This document shows positions 17,042 through 26,224 of a DNA stretch of 64,000 nucleotides, piece by piece. Location: NCBI RefSeq assembly GCF_008831545.1, contig NZ_CP044524.1, positions 186,001-250,000 on the forward strand, written 5' to 3'. Below the pieces are notes generated by a model. That model had not been told where the DNA came from, did no database searches, and was given only the letters and a program-made list of their open reading frames with translations. This stretch comes from Halorussus halophilus (GTDB lineage Archaea > Halobacteriota > Halobacteria > Halobacteriales > Haladaptataceae). Made by a program: the position numbers and the translations under genes. Each line of letters begins with the position of its first letter. Positions within the stretch are counted from its first letter, which is position 1.

Positions 17042-17186
17042 ACCCGGTCAGACACTCTCCGGCCCTAAACGGTTGTCGCATGACGCTCGCGGAAATCGTA
17101 AAAATGACCTTACGATTCAAGTTGCATGGCTTCCGGAGGCGCTAGCGGCAATTGGGTCGAAGTACGAACGCTAGAACGTAGTGGTC

Positions 17187-17450
17187 TCAGGCTTCGGTCT
17201 CAGTCTCGGCGACGGAGTTCGTGTTCGTGTTGGTGTTGGTCTCGGCGTTGATGTCGTCGCCCTTCATCTCGTCCAGTTCGTCTTCGATGTCTTGGCGACC
17301 TTTCTTGAACTCGCCCATCGCTTCGCCGGTCGAACGTGCTAGCTTCGGAATCTTGTTCGCGCCGAACAGCAGGACGGCGATGAGGAGGATGACCATCATC
17401 TCCATGCCGCCGGGAACGGGTCCGAACAGTGGTGTGGTTTCGAGTACCAT
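17187..17450 (-). CDS. tatA: Twin-arginine translocase subunit TatA
   Basis: An 87-residue TatA/E family protein. Residues 15-32 form the short membrane helix, followed by the FG hinge and the amphipathic helix NKIPKLARSTGEAMGEFKKG. The acidic cytoplasmic tail ends with an Asn-Thr dipeptide run (NTNTNTN) made by a six-base repeat. TatA oligomers form the pore that lets folded proteins pass. Tat is the major export route in haloarchaea, and this window encodes at least three predicted clients (13226, 20815 and 28323 starts). TatC is not here. Whether it is the main or an accessory TatA copy cannot be told. Confidence 0.9.
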   Translation of the reverse strand: MVLETTPLFGPVPGGMEMMVILLIAVLLFGANKIPKLARSTGEAMGEFKKGRQDIEDELDEMKGDDINAETNTNTNTNSVAETETEA

Positions 17451-17543
17451 CGTAACTGGTACGAACTGGCCCTCACTTGTAGGCTTTTCCCTCGTCGCAC
17501 CGGGATGAAACGATTAACATGTTACTAAGAAGAAGGGACAAGC

Positions 17544-18038
17544 GTGTCAGACTCGTCCGACCCCTCCGACCCGCCCGAGGACTCCGGGAACACAGCGCGG
17601 GTCCGCGAGTACGTCCTCGACGCTCACCCCGACACCGTCCAGTGCATTCTCGACTGTGCGGACGCAGTCGCAGACGACTGGGAGGAGAGTACGGATAGTG
17701 CCGCGTTCACCACGTCTCGTGACGCCGTCGTGTCGCCACTCCGTGACCACCTCGAATCCGCAGGCGCGTGGTCCCGATTTCCCGAACTCCTCGCGGGTGC
17801 CGTGGATGCTGCGGGCGACTCGTTGTCCGCAACTCCTGTCGCAGCCCCACCGTACGTGACTGTGACGAGCAGAGGGCCACTCCTCCGGGCGACTATTTCG
17901 ACTGGACGACTCGTCGTCTCGTTTCCGGTGTTCGACGTACGTCGCGGTAGTTCGACCGACTGCGTCGCTGGCGACTCGACCCGGTACGTTCGCGGTGCGA
18001 GGACCCCGAAAGACGCGATTTGCGTCGAACTCAAATGA
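17544..18038 (+). CDS. Haloarchaeal hypothetical protein
   Basis: A 164-residue acidic cytoplasmic protein starting at GTG 17544, with a weak TATA-like TTACTAA just upstream. The first half is helical (REYVLDAHPDTVQCILDCADAVADDWEES) and the second half is beta-rich (PYVTVTSRGPLLRATISTG and RLVVSFPVFDVRRG). Two cysteines lie three residues apart near residue 35 without a second pair, so no zinc site is obvious. I do not recognise the family. It is followed by the cytochrome oxidase subunit gene, which has its own promoter (TCTATAATC). Confidence 0.65.
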   Translation: MSDSSDPSDPPEDSGNTARVREYVLDAHPDTVQCILDCADAVADDWEESTDSAAFTTSRDAVVSPLRDHLESAGAWSRFPELLAGAVDAAGDSLSATPVAAPPYVTVTSRGPLLRATISTGRLVVSFPVFDVRRGSSTDCVAGDSTRYVRGARTPKDAICVELK

Positions 18039-18115
18039 TTTTCAATTGTCTATAATCGGCGGCAAGGGTTTTCGAGGTTCGTCTCGAATCGTAAGACAGT
18101 GAGTCGGCCTGAGCT

Positions 18116-19810
18116 ATGAACGAACTGACAGCTCTCGTAGCGGTGGCGTGTGTCGGTATCCTGAGCGTCGGCGTCTATCGGTTCGGCGGACGAATTCCGA
18201 CGTTTCCACGAAACGTCTACGACGAGTACGTCGGACTCCCCGACGAGTTACGCAACAAGCCGCCGGGACTGACCCGCTGGCTGACGACCGTAGACCACAA
18301 GGACATCGGTCTGCTCTACATCGCGCTCGGGACGCTCGCGGGTCTGTGGGGCGCGACAGACGCGATTATGCTCCGAACTGAGCTACTGACACCGACGGCG
18401 AACGTCGTCACCGAGCGCATGTACAACGCGCTGTTTACCACTCACGGACTGACGATGCTGTTCCTGTTCGCCACGCCGGTCATCTTCGGGTTGGGCAACT
18501 ACTTCCTCCCGGTCCTCATCGGGGCCGACGACATGGCGTTCCCGCGCATCAACGCCATCGCGTTCTGGCTGTTACCCCCCGCGCTCCTGCTCATCCGGTT
18601 CGGTCTCATCTCGGACTTGGTAGGCATCCACGCGCTCGAACCGCCCCAGACGAGTTGGACGATGTACACCCCGATGACTGCAGAACTAGAGAACCCGCAG
18701 GTGGACGTGATGCTCCTCGGGTTACATCTCTCGGGCATCAGCACGACGATGGGGGCCATCAACTTCATCGTCACCATCGTCACGGAGCGGGCCGAGGACG
18801 TGGACTGGCCGGACCTCGACATCTTCTCGTGGACGATGCTCACCACGAGCGGTCTGGTGCTGTTCGCGTTCCCCATGCTCGGGAGTGCGCTTATTATGCT
18901 CCTGTTAGACCGGAACTTCGGCACGATGTTCTTCGCCGTACAGGGCGGCGGGCCGATACTGTGGCAACACCTGTTCTGGTTCTTCGGCCATCCCGAGGTG
19001 TACATCCTCGTCCTCCCGCCGATGGGCATCATCAGCTACATCATCCCGAAGTTCTCCCAGCGCAAACTCTTCGGGTTCAAGTTCATCGTCTACTCGACGC
19101 TCGCCATCGGCGTCCTCTCGTTCGGCGTCTGGGCACACCACATGTTCGCCACGGGTCTCGACCCGCGCATTCGAGCCTCGTTCATGGCCGTCTCCATCGC
19201 CATCGCGGTACCGAGCGCAGTGAAGACGTTCAACTGGATTACGACGATGTACAACGGCCGAGTTCGGCTCACGACGCCGATGCTGTTCTGCGTCGGAGCC
19301 ATCGCAAACTTCATCCTCGGCGGCGTCACGGGAGTCTTCCTCGCCTCGATTCCGGTGGACCTCGTCCTCCACGGGACGTACTACGTCGTCGGCCACTTCC
19401 ACCTGATTCTGGTCGGCATGATTCTGTTCGCGATGTTCGCGGGCAACTACTTCTGGTACCCGCTGATTACGGGGCGAATGTACGACACGCGACTCGCGAA
19501 GGCGCACTTCTGGCTCTCGTTCGTCACCGTCACGCCGTTGTTCACGCTCTTACTGCTCGTCGGCATGGGCGGTCTCCCGCGCAGAACCGCCGCGTTCCCG
19601 GTCGAGTTCGCCACGCTCCAGCAGGCCGCAACTGTCTTCGCGTATCTGTTGGCGGCCGCCCAACTACTGTGGGTCTGGAACATGGTCCACTCCTACCGCA
19701 AGGGCGAGAAAGTCACTGACGCCGACGTGTGGGACCTGAAAGGAACGGGCTTCTACTCGCGGGAGTGGCAGTGGTTCGAAGAGCGACTCGAACGGACGCG
19801 GAAGGACTAG
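18116..19810 (+). CDS. Heme-copper cytochrome c oxidase subunit I, A-family
   Basis: A terminal oxidase core of 564 residues and about 12-13 helices that reduces O2 to water and pumps protons. Heme and copper ligands are all present: His110 and His429 for low-spin heme, His427 for the oxygen-reducing heme, and His292, His341 and His342 for CuB, with Tyr296 for the His-Tyr cross-link. Glu294 in GHPEVY and Asp in GADDMAFPRINA mark a D-channel, placing it in the proton-pumping A1 type rather than ba3. No subunit II, III or heme-synthesis gene is adjacent; downstream is a convergent DUF6789 gene. Its partners must be encoded elsewhere. Confidence 0.93.
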   Translation: MNELTALVAVACVGILSVGVYRFGGRIPTFPRNVYDEYVGLPDELRNKPPGLTRWLTTVDHKDIGLLYIALGTLAGLWGATDAIMLRTELLTPTANVVTERMYNALFTTHGLTMLFLFATPVIFGLGNYFLPVLIGADDMAFPRINAIAFWLLPPALLLIRFGLISDLVGIHALEPPQTSWTMYTPMTAELENPQVDVMLLGLHLSGISTTMGAINFIVTIVTERAEDVDWPDLDIFSWTMLTTSGLVLFAFPMLGSALIMLLLDRNFGTMFFAVQGGGPILWQHLFWFFGHPEVYILVLPPMGIISYIIPKFSQRKLFGFKFIVYSTLAIGVLSFGVWAHHMFATGLDPRIRASFMAVSIAIAVPSAVKTFNWITTMYNGRVRLTTPMLFCVGAIANFILGGVTGVFLASIPVDLVLHGTYYVVGHFHLILVGMILFAMFAGNYFWYPLITGRMYDTRLAKAHFWLSFVTVTPLFTLLLLVGMGGLPRRTAAFPVEFATLQQAATVFAYLLAAAQLLWVWNMVHSYRKGEKVTDADVWDLKGTGFYSREWQWFEERLERTRKD

Positions 19811-20253
19811 GCAGTTTCTGCGCTCTTCGGGACTTCCTCGTTCGCGTTCCCCAACTGGGCGTACACCGCACCGAGGATGTAGCCGTACGCGAGGTGCGCG
19901 ACCAGCGTGAAGGCGTAGTACGGAATCAGCAACACGCCCTCGACGCCCGACGTGCTGGTGACGTTGAACGCGACCCAGAGCAGCACCCCGAGCGCGGTGC
20001 CTTCGATTGCGGGGTCTCGGTCGGAGGAGAACGTCTGGCGAAGCGCGAGGAAGACCAGCGGCCACGCGACGGCACCCGCCAAGAGAAAGAGGACGAACCC
20101 CAGCGTCACCTGTCCCGGCGTCCCTACGAAGGAGGCGATGGTCTCGAAGATACCGACTTGGTACCCCGTCTCTACGTCCGTAATGACGAGTCCCGCCGTG
20201 AGGACCGCGGTTCCGGCGATACCCCCGGCGATGGCGCGGACTGCGTTGTTCAT
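19807..20253 (-). CDS. DUF6789-type four-helix membrane protein
   Basis: A 148-residue protein with four hydrophobic helices at about 5-25, 45-70, 85-105 and 110-135, and a short polar tail. The pattern of small residues (AGGIAGTAVLTAG) resembles the DUF6789 group found next to oxidases and halocyanins in haloarchaea. Its stop overlaps the stop of the oxidase gene by four bases on the opposite strand. A structural or assembly role near the oxidase is possible but rests only on position. Confidence 0.65.
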   Translation of the reverse strand: MNNAVRAIAGGIAGTAVLTAGLVITDVETGYQVGIFETIASFVGTPGQVTLGFVLFLLAGAVAWPLVFLALRQTFSSDRDPAIEGTALGVLLWVAFNVTSTSGVEGVLLIPYYAFTLVAHLAYGYILGAVYAQLGNANEEVPKSAETA

Positions 20254-20350
20254 ACTCGATGTATCGGATTCCAGACCGTGAAACTTTCTGCCGAGGACGG
20301 GGGCGTCACGTTCGACCCGACTCGCATTACTGACTGGGACAGGACTGACG

Positions 20351-20815
20351 TCACTGCCCGGGAACGGAGATGTCGTCGCCCGTGTGGCCCACGTTCGCCC
20401 ACACGTCGCCGCCCTCCTGCACGACGACTTCGAACTGCACGTCCTCGCCGCTGGCGTGGTCGGCGTGCGAGTTGAACGAGACGACCTCCCCGTTGTCGTG
20501 GTTTTCGGAGTACGCCGTCAAACTGTAGAAACCGGGCGTCTCGTCGTAGTCGTCCATCGGGACGAACTCCTCGGAGGATGACGCGTCGTGGCTCCCCCAA
20601 ATCGGTCGGTCCGTCGAACCGGTTGGCGGTGCGTACACGAGCGTCAGTCTGACTGGTTCGACTTGCCCCGTGTCTGACCGAAGGAGGACTCGGTCGAGTG
20701 CGGGGGTGTCGTTTGCTTTCGCTCCAAATCCGGCACAACCAGCGAGAGCGGCAATCGACGCGGTTCCCGCCGCGAGCACGTCGCGACGCGACCGATTGGA
20801 GGGCGTCTCGGACAT
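20351..20815 (-). CDS. Tat-dependent lipoprotein of unknown function
   Basis: A 154-residue protein with a twin-arginine signal and lipobox (SRRDVLAAG then ALAGC, predicted lipidated Cys27), so it should be anchored on the outer face of the membrane. The mature domain is beta-rich and acidic with several Trp and His (PIWGSHDASSSEEF, FNSHADHASGED, DVWANVGHTGDD). The His/Asp-rich loops could bind metal, but no known site is recognised. It is followed by the oxidase-region genes on the same strand. Confidence 0.75.
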   Translation of the reverse strand: MSETPSNRSRRDVLAAGTASIAALAGCAGFGAKANDTPALDRVLLRSDTGQVEPVRLTLVYAPPTGSTDRPIWGSHDASSSEEFVPMDDYDETPGFYSLTAYSENHDNGEVVSFNSHADHASGEDVQFEVVVQEGGDVWANVGHTGDDISVPGQ

Positions 20816-20846
20816 ACCTCGACTGTATCGCCTTACGACAAAAAAG

Positions 20847-21131
20847 TTACTCGACGCGCGTCCACTGATGAATCCGAAATCGACCGTAGCCGCCGTAGGC
20901 GATTTCGAGCGCGCCGACCCACCAGTTCCACTTCTCGGGCAACGAGAGGTCCTCGGGCGCGTCGCTTAGGTTCGAGAGGACGATGGAGACGGTCAACTCC
21001 TCGCCCACGTCCGACTCGTGCTGACCGGAGTCACACAGGTCTCGCGCTTGTCGTGCGACGACTCGCCGCGCTCCCGCGTCGCTCCCGAACTCCTCGGCCA
21101 ACCGCCGTTCGAACTGTTCTCCGGGTTGCAT
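20847..21131 (-). CDS. Haloarchaeal hypothetical protein
   Basis: A 94-residue cytoplasmic protein. The first half is helical and charged (FERRLAEEFGSDAGARRVVARQARDL is split by turns); the second half has a conserved-looking aromatic segment LPEKWNWWVGALEIAYGGYG. No domain is recognised. It lies 31 bases upstream of the lipoprotein gene on the same strand, so the two may be co-transcribed. Confidence 0.6.
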   Translation of the reverse strand: MQPGEQFERRLAEEFGSDAGARRVVARQARDLCDSGQHESDVGEELTVSIVLSNLSDAPEDLSLPEKWNWWVGALEIAYGGYGRFRIHQWTRVE

Positions 21132-21238
21132 GATGGTCGTAGCTACAGTTGCTCACGAGTACGCACTCGGTATTGGTATACTCTCCGTTCGGGGCAGGTT
21201 CCGGACCGCGTTTCGGCCGCAAAACGAAACTGCCGTAG

Positions 21239-22210
21239 TTAGTTGTACAGTCCGATAGCTTTGATCTGCTCTTGGTAGCGGTTCCGAATCGTGACCTCCG
21301 TCACCTGCGCTACGTCTGCGACCTCTCGTTGGGTCTTCTTCTCGTTGCAGAGCAGGGAGGCCGCGTAGATTGCCGCGGCGGCGTAGCCGGTCGGGGACTT
21401 GCCAGAGAGCAGGCCCTGTTCGGTCGTCACGTCGATTATCTCGTTTGCCTTCGACTCGACTTCCTCGCTCAACTCCAGTTCCGAACAGAATCGCGGCACG
21501 TACTTCTTGGGGTCTACCGGTTCCATCTCCAAGCCGAGTTGCTGTGAGATGTAGCGATACGTGCGTCCGATTTCCTTGCGGTCAACTCGTGCGACTTCCG
21601 CGACTTCTTCGAGGCTTCGCGGAATGCCTTCCTTCCGGCAGGCCGCGTAGAGTGCTGACGTTGCGACGCCCTCGATAGACCGGCCGCGAATGAGGTCTTC
21701 TTTGAGCGCGCGTCGATAGATGACGCTCGCTACCTCCTGTACCGAGCGCGGGACGCCGAGCGCGCTCGCCATCCGGTTCAGTTCGCTCAGCGCGAACTGG
21801 AGGTTTCGCTCGCCAGCGTCTTTGGTTCGGATGCGCTCCTGCCACTTGCGCAGGCGGTGCATCTGACTGCGTTTCTCGGAGGAGAGCGCCCGGCCGTAGG
21901 CGTCCTTGTCCTTCCAGTCGATAGTGGTCGTCAGCCCCTTGTCGTGCATCGTGTTCGTCGTCGGGGCACCGACGCGAGACTTCGACTGTCGCTCTTGATG
22001 GTTGAACGCTCGCCACTCCGGGCCGCGGTCCACGTTGTTCTCCTCGACGACGAGACCGCAGTCGTCACAGACCAGTTCACTCCCGCCAGCGTTGGAGACG
22101 AGTGCGTCAGAATTACACTCCGGACACACTCGCTCGTCCGCCTCCTCGCGCTCGGTTTCACCTGTATTCTCCTCCAGTTCGCGCTCACGCTGGCGAGTGG
22201 TCCCCGTCAT
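21239..22210 (-). CDS. tfb: Transcription initiation factor IIB (TFB)
   Basis: A 323-residue archaeal general transcription factor that bridges TBP on the TATA box to RNA polymerase. The N-terminal zinc ribbon (CPEC..CDDC, about residues 28-50) is followed by the B-finger region, then two cyclin-like repeats (about 125-215 and 220-310) with the recognition-helix patterns [20 protein letters not shown] and [20 protein letters not shown]. Length and domains are complete. Haloarchaea usually have several TFB genes used for different promoters; which paralogue this is cannot be told. A TTTATC element about 30 bases upstream is its likely promoter. Confidence 0.95.
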   Translation of the reverse strand: MTGTTRQRERELEENTGETEREEADERVCPECNSDALVSNAGGSELVCDDCGLVVEENNVDRGPEWRAFNHQERQSKSRVGAPTTNTMHDKGLTTTIDWKDKDAYGRALSSEKRSQMHRLRKWQERIRTKDAGERNLQFALSELNRMASALGVPRSVQEVASVIYRRALKEDLIRGRSIEGVATSALYAACRKEGIPRSLEEVAEVARVDRKEIGRTYRYISQQLGLEMEPVDPKKYVPRFCSELELSEEVESKANEIIDVTTEQGLLSGKSPTGYAAAAIYAASLLCNEKKTQREVADVAQVTEVTIRNRYQEQIKAIGLYN

Positions 22211-22706
22211 AAGTTCGTGCTAGTAGGGCGTATTGGTAGATAAACCCTCGGTGCGCTCTAGCAGTCGTATTTTGGGTTACCAGTTTGGATTCTGGTATCG
22301 TTGCTATCACCATCTCGAACTTCCCCGCCCGCTCGCCACCGTCGGACATGCGGCGTCCGACGAGCCTTCGCTCGCTTCTCACGAAGGGGTCCCTGGCACG
22401 GGATATTCGGCGCTGCAAACCGCCGGAAGACGTTCCTGCTCACTTCGTTCGCGGGCATGCGTCTTCCGAGGTCACACTCACTGCGTCTTCGCGCGGCGGT
22501 GCCGCGCGAATGGTCCGAGGGACTACGTCTCTCACTATTCGCGTGACCGGCCCCTTTCAGTCCCACCCGCTGTTCGTGTCGCGAGCGTTTCCGGTGTTTG
22601 TGTCACCGAGCGTTTTCGTGGTCGGTGTCATATTCGCCCGGTGTACCTTCCCCTTGACCGATGCCGTTCCGGACAACGTTTTGTAGCTCCCTCGCGTCCT
22701 TCCTGT
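22211..22706. other. About 500-base intergenic region rich in inverted repeats, no gene seen
   Basis: No open frame here has haloarchaeal codon bias. Visible structure: GTCGGAC..GTCCGAC around 22345-22362, CGGAAGACG..CGTCTTCCG around 22421-22470 with a 25-30 base loop, and CGCGCGGCGGTGCCGCGCG around 22492-22510. The region also repeats short CTTCGTTCGC/CTCGCTTCTC motifs. It could hold a structured RNA or degraded repeat element. The TATA-like TTTTGTAG at 22679 belongs to the following gene. Confidence 0.4.
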
Positions 22707-22994
22707 ATGGCATCCAAGCGCCCGACCGTGTTCGCCGTAGACGAGTACGACGCGTTAGAGTTCGACGCCGTCCTCGTGCGAGACCGCACTGTCGTCTGCC
22801 TCGACGGCACCGACTCAGTGCGCGCGATTCCACTCGACAAGGTCAACCACATCGACGCCGACCCCGACACGATGCTGGTCGAACGCGAGATTCCCGAGAG
22901 CTTCTACGGCGGCGGCGAGTACGGCTTCGTGGACCTCGACACCTATCCCCAAGTCGAACAGCACTTAGAGGAGTTAGACGCCGAGGAGTACTAA
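22707..22994 (+). CDS. Small haloarchaeal hypothetical protein
   Basis: A 95-residue acidic protein beginning MASKRPTVFAVDEYDA. Predicted mainly beta in the first half (DAVLVRDRTVVCLDG, VRAIPLDKVNHIDAD) with a C-terminal helix. ATG 22707 is chosen because upstream sequence in the same frame has no coding character, and TTTTGTAG lies 27 bases upstream, fitting a leaderless transcript. Function unknown. Confidence 0.7.
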   Translation: MASKRPTVFAVDEYDALEFDAVLVRDRTVVCLDGTDSVRAIPLDKVNHIDADPDTMLVEREIPESFYGGGEYGFVDLDTYPQVEQHLEELDAEEY

Positions 22995-23012
22995 CACCGA
23001 ACACCCGGCATT

Positions 23013-24062
23013 TCAGAACCGCACTAGCGGTTTGATGACGCCGTCTTCTTTCGACGCCATCAACGCGAACGCCTCGTCGGTTTCCGAGAAGTCGAACTCG
23101 TGGGTCGTCATCAGAGTCGGGTCCACTCGCCCGTTTTCGAGCAGTCGCAGTAGACGACGAAGCCGGAGGCGACCACCCGGACAGAGCGCAGTCACGATGT
23201 CCTTCTCGGCCATGCCGACGCCCCAGCCTTCGCGCGGAATCTCCACGAACTCACCTTCGCCGTGGTAGCCGACGTTCGAAACCGTCCCGCCGGGCTTAGT
23301 CACTTCGACGCACTGCGCGAGCGTCTCGCTCGCGCCGAGCGCTTCGATGGCCGCGTCCACGCCGCGACCGCCGGTCAGTTCTAAAATCCGCTCGACCGGG
23401 TCGTCCTCCTCGAAATCGACTACCTCGTCGGCTCCGTACTCCTTCGCTAACTCCTTGCGCTCAGGGACGTTCTCGACCGCGATGACCTGTCCCGCGCCCT
23501 GCAAGCGCGCGCCTTTCGTCGCCATCAGGCCGACTGGGCCTTGAGCGAACACGGCGACTGTCCCGCCCATCGGGATGTCCGCGCGCTCTGCGCCCGCGAA
23601 ACCAGTACTCAGCATGTCACAGACGTAGACTGCCTGCTCGTCGCTGACGCCGTCTGGAATGTGGGCTAGATTCGCGTCGGCGTCGTTGACGTGGACGTAC
23701 TCCGCGAAGACGCCGTCTTTCTCGTTGGCGAACTTCCACCCGCCGAGCGGTGCGCCGGACTGAGAGGGGTGGCCGTCTTGTGCCGCGTCGGACCCCCAGT
23801 CGGGCGTGATTGCGCCGACAGCGACGCGGTCCCCTGCTTCGAAGTCCCCGACCAACTCGCCGACTTCGTCTACCACGCCGACGACTTCGTGGCCGAGAGT
23901 GAGATTCTCGCGCTCGCCGATTGCACCGCCGACGGTGTGTACGTCGGAGGTGCAGACCAGCGCGACGGTGGGTCGCAAAATCGCGTCGTTCGGTCCTGGT
24001 TCCGGGCGGTCCTTCTCGGCGAAGTCGGTCTCGCCGATTCCGTTCATCACGAATGCTTGCAT
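23013..24062 (-). CDS. Zinc-dependent secondary alcohol dehydrogenase (isopropanol dehydrogenase type)
   Basis: A 349-residue medium-chain dehydrogenase that interconverts secondary alcohols and ketones. It follows the clostridial isopropanol dehydrogenase pattern: catalytic zinc ligands Cys37 (CTSDVHTVGG), His58-Glu59 (LGHEV) and Asp149 (YVCDMLSTGF), no structural-zinc cysteine cluster, and the loop GWKFANEKDGVFAEYVHVNDAD. In the cofactor fold, Glu197-Asn198-Val199 occupy the place of Gly-Ser-Arg that binds NADP phosphate in the clostridial enzyme; an acidic residue there predicts NAD+ preference. ATG 24062 gives the family-typical N-terminus. The HTH_10 gene next to it may regulate it. Confidence 0.9.
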   Translation of the reverse strand: MQAFVMNGIGETDFAEKDRPEPGPNDAILRPTVALVCTSDVHTVGGAIGERENLTLGHEVVGVVDEVGELVGDFEAGDRVAVGAITPDWGSDAAQDGHPSQSGAPLGGWKFANEKDGVFAEYVHVNDADANLAHIPDGVSDEQAVYVCDMLSTGFAGAERADIPMGGTVAVFAQGPVGLMATKGARLQGAGQVIAVENVPERKELAKEYGADEVVDFEEDDPVERILELTGGRGVDAAIEALGASETLAQCVEVTKPGGTVSNVGYHGEGEFVEIPREGWGVGMAEKDIVTALCPGGRLRLRRLLRLLENGRVDPTLMTTHEFDFSETDEAFALMASKEDGVIKPLVRF

Positions 24063-24119
24063 GTCGAAATCCCCACTACGACACTCGACGCCAACGTACA
24101 TCAACGTCGGCGTGGATTC

Positions 24120-24785
24120 TCACCGAGAGGGAACAGACGCGGCGACCAACTTCGCCTCGATTCGCTGGAGACGCTCGCTTATCGTCCCCGCAGATTTTCC
24201 GAGTTCGTCTGCGAGTTCTCGGTGGGTCGTCTCCCGCGGCACCTCGTAGTAGCCCTCTCGAACCGCCAAGTCGAGCAGTGCCTGCTGTTTCTCGGTCAGC
24301 ACTGCCGAGCGGTTGCCGTCGCCGGGTTCGTACTCGCCCATCCGTTCTAAGTCGAGTCGAATCCCGTCCGGCAGTGTGGCGGCCGCCTGCTGAATCGCCT
24401 GACTCGTGCCGAGGACGGTGAGTTGCAGTCCGCGGACGGTTCCCTCGTCGAGATACTGCATCGGCCAATCGAGGACGATTTCGTGTTCGTGTAGAATCGC
24501 GAGCAGGTCGTCTACCAGTCCCGCGGTTCGACACTGGATGTACGCGAGTCCTTGCTCTCCGGTGCCCGCGATGTCGTATTCGAGCGCGTCGGGCGACGAT
24601 TCGAGCAACTCGCGGGCCGCGTCGAGGTCCCCACGGAGTTCTGCGAGTTCGACGTACCGGCCCTCGTGTACCGGACTCACGTACCGAATCGCGACGACTT
24701 CGACCTCGCCGTGGCGCGCGAAGATGTCGTCAATCGGGTGGACTCGCTGGTCGTCCCACGTCAGCGTCACTGTCGCGTATTGCAT
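24120..24785 (-). CDS. Bacterio-opsin-activator type HTH_10 transcription regulator
   Basis: A 221-residue regulator. Residues 1-155 form the alpha/beta sensor region common to haloarchaeal Bat-like proteins (TVTLTWDDQRVHPIDDIFARH at the start). The C-terminal HTH_10 domain (about 163-215) shows LTEKQQALLDLAVREGYYEVPR followed by HRELADELGKSAGTISERLQRIE, the recognition helix. It lies upstream of the alcohol dehydrogenase on the same strand and divergent from the P450 gene, so either could be its target. The ligand is unknown. Confidence 0.88.
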   Translation of the reverse strand: MQYATVTLTWDDQRVHPIDDIFARHGEVEVVAIRYVSPVHEGRYVELAELRGDLDAARELLESSPDALEYDIAGTGEQGLAYIQCRTAGLVDDLLAILHEHEIVLDWPMQYLDEGTVRGLQLTVLGTSQAIQQAAATLPDGIRLDLERMGEYEPGDGNRSAVLTEKQQALLDLAVREGYYEVPRETTHRELADELGKSAGTISERLQRIEAKLVAASVPSR

Positions 24786-24877
24786 CGCCTTCTCGTGAAG
24801 TCGTCCTCCGCACGCTTAAAGCTCCCTAGGATGCTCGGGAAAAGAGGTAGCCTGACGGCGTCCGTTTCGGCTACTAA

Positions 24878-26224
24878 ATGAGTAGCGACACCCCTCCGAC
24901 CAGTCGCGAGATGCCGCCCGGTCCCGACGGACTCCCAATAGTCGGCAACTACCTCGCGTTCGCCCGCGACCCGTTCGAGTTCATGACCGAGACTGCCCGA
25001 GAGTACGGCGACATCGCCGCGTGGGAGGAACTCGACGGCCCGATTTACCAACTCAACCACCCCGACTACATCGAGCAGGTGCTGGTGCAGAACAACCAGA
25101 ACTACATCAAGGGCCAGAACTTCCAGAAGACGCTCGGCCCGATTACCGGCAACGGCATCCTGAACAGCGAGGGCGCGGTCTGGCGGCGCAACCGCCACCT
25201 CATCCAACCGGCGTTCCATCCGGACCGGATTCAGGAGTACGCGACGATGATGACCGACTCCACCGAGGCGATGCTGGAGGGGTGGGACGACGGCGAGACG
25301 CGACTCGTCCACGAGGACATGATGACCGTGACACTGAAAATAGTCGCTCGCGCGCTGTTCGGCGTCGATATCGAGGACCACGTCCACGCTATCGGGTCGG
25401 CGCTGGAGGAGTTCATGGAAGCGTCGGAGAGTCTCTCGAACTACATACTCCCGGAGCAGATTCCGACGCCGTCCCGGAGGCGCATCAGGCAGGCCCGCGA
25501 GCGTCTCGACGCCGTGGTCTACGACCTCATCGAAGAGCGGCGTGCGAACCCGGGCGAACAGAACGTCCTCGCGATGCTGTTCGAAGCGGAGGACGAGAAC
25601 GGCAACGCGCTCTCGACCCGACAGATACGTGACGAAGTGGTGACGCTGTTGCTCGCTGGCCACGAGACGACGGCGCTCTCGCTCACGTTCACGATGTACG
25701 CGCTGGCGCGCCATCCCGAAGTCGAGTCGAAACTCGTCGCCGAACTGGACGAGGAACTGAACGGACAGACGCCGACGATGGCGGACATTCCGAACCTGAC
25801 CTACACCGAACAGGTCGTCAAGGAGTCGATGCGTCTCTACCCGCCGGTGCCGGGCATCATCCGCGAACCCGTGAAACCGGACATCATCGATGGCTACGAA
25901 ATCCCACCGGGCGCGACGGTTCGGATGCACCAGTGGGTCGTCCATCGGGACCCCCGCTGGTACGACGACCCGTTGGCGTTCGAACCGGAGCGCTGGACCG
26001 ACGACTTCGAAGCGGACCTGCCGAAACTCGCCTACTTCCCGTTCGCCGCTGGCCCGCGTCGCTGTATCGGCGACCGGTTCGCCATGCTGGAAGCGAAACT
26101 CATCTTGGCGACGGTCTATCAGCAGTTCCACCTCGAACTGACGCCCGGCACGGAACTCGACCTGATGGCGACAGTGACGGCGCGACCGAAGAACGAGATT
26201 CCGATGACGGTACACCGTCGGTGA
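24878..26224 (+). CDS. Cytochrome P450 monooxygenase
   Basis: A 448-residue soluble P450. The oxygen-activation helix has AGHETT, the K-helix ESMRLYPP (ExxR), the PERF-like region FEPERW, and the heme loop FPFAAGPRRCIG with the thiolate ligand Cys396. There is no N-terminal anchor. The AGHETT/ExxR pattern resembles the CYP102/CYP4-like branch to which other haloarchaeal P450s belong, so fatty acids or isoprenoids are possible substrates. No reductase is adjacent; a 3Fe-4S-type ferredoxin is encoded 18 kb away. An HTH_10 regulator is divergently transcribed 92 bases upstream. Confidence 0.93.
   Translation: MSSDTPPTSREMPPGPDGLPIVGNYLAFARDPFEFMTETAREYGDIAAWEELDGPIYQLNHPDYIEQVLVQNNQNYIKGQNFQKTLGPITGNGILNSEGAVWRRNRHLIQPAFHPDRIQEYATMMTDSTEAMLEGWDDGETRLVHEDMMTVTLKIVARALFGVDIEDHVHAIGSALEEFMEASESLSNYILPEQIPTPSRRRIRQARERLDAVVYDLIEERRANPGEQNVLAMLFEAEDENGNALSTRQIRDEVVTLLLAGHETTALSLTFTMYALARHPEVESKLVAELDEELNGQTPTMADIPNLTYTEQVVKESMRLYPPVPGIIREPVKPDIIDGYEIPPGATVRMHQWVVHRDPRWYDDPLAFEPERWTDDFEADLPKLAYFPFAAGPRRCIGDRFAMLEAKLILATVYQQFHLELTPGTELDLMATVTARPKNEIPMTVHRR

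Noticed and set aside
22233-22994. A 253-residue frame covering the gap after tfb
   Set aside because: Only the last 95 codons, from ATG 22707, have haloarchaeal composition and a promoter; the rest crosses inverted repeats and is rich in Ser, Arg and Cys.
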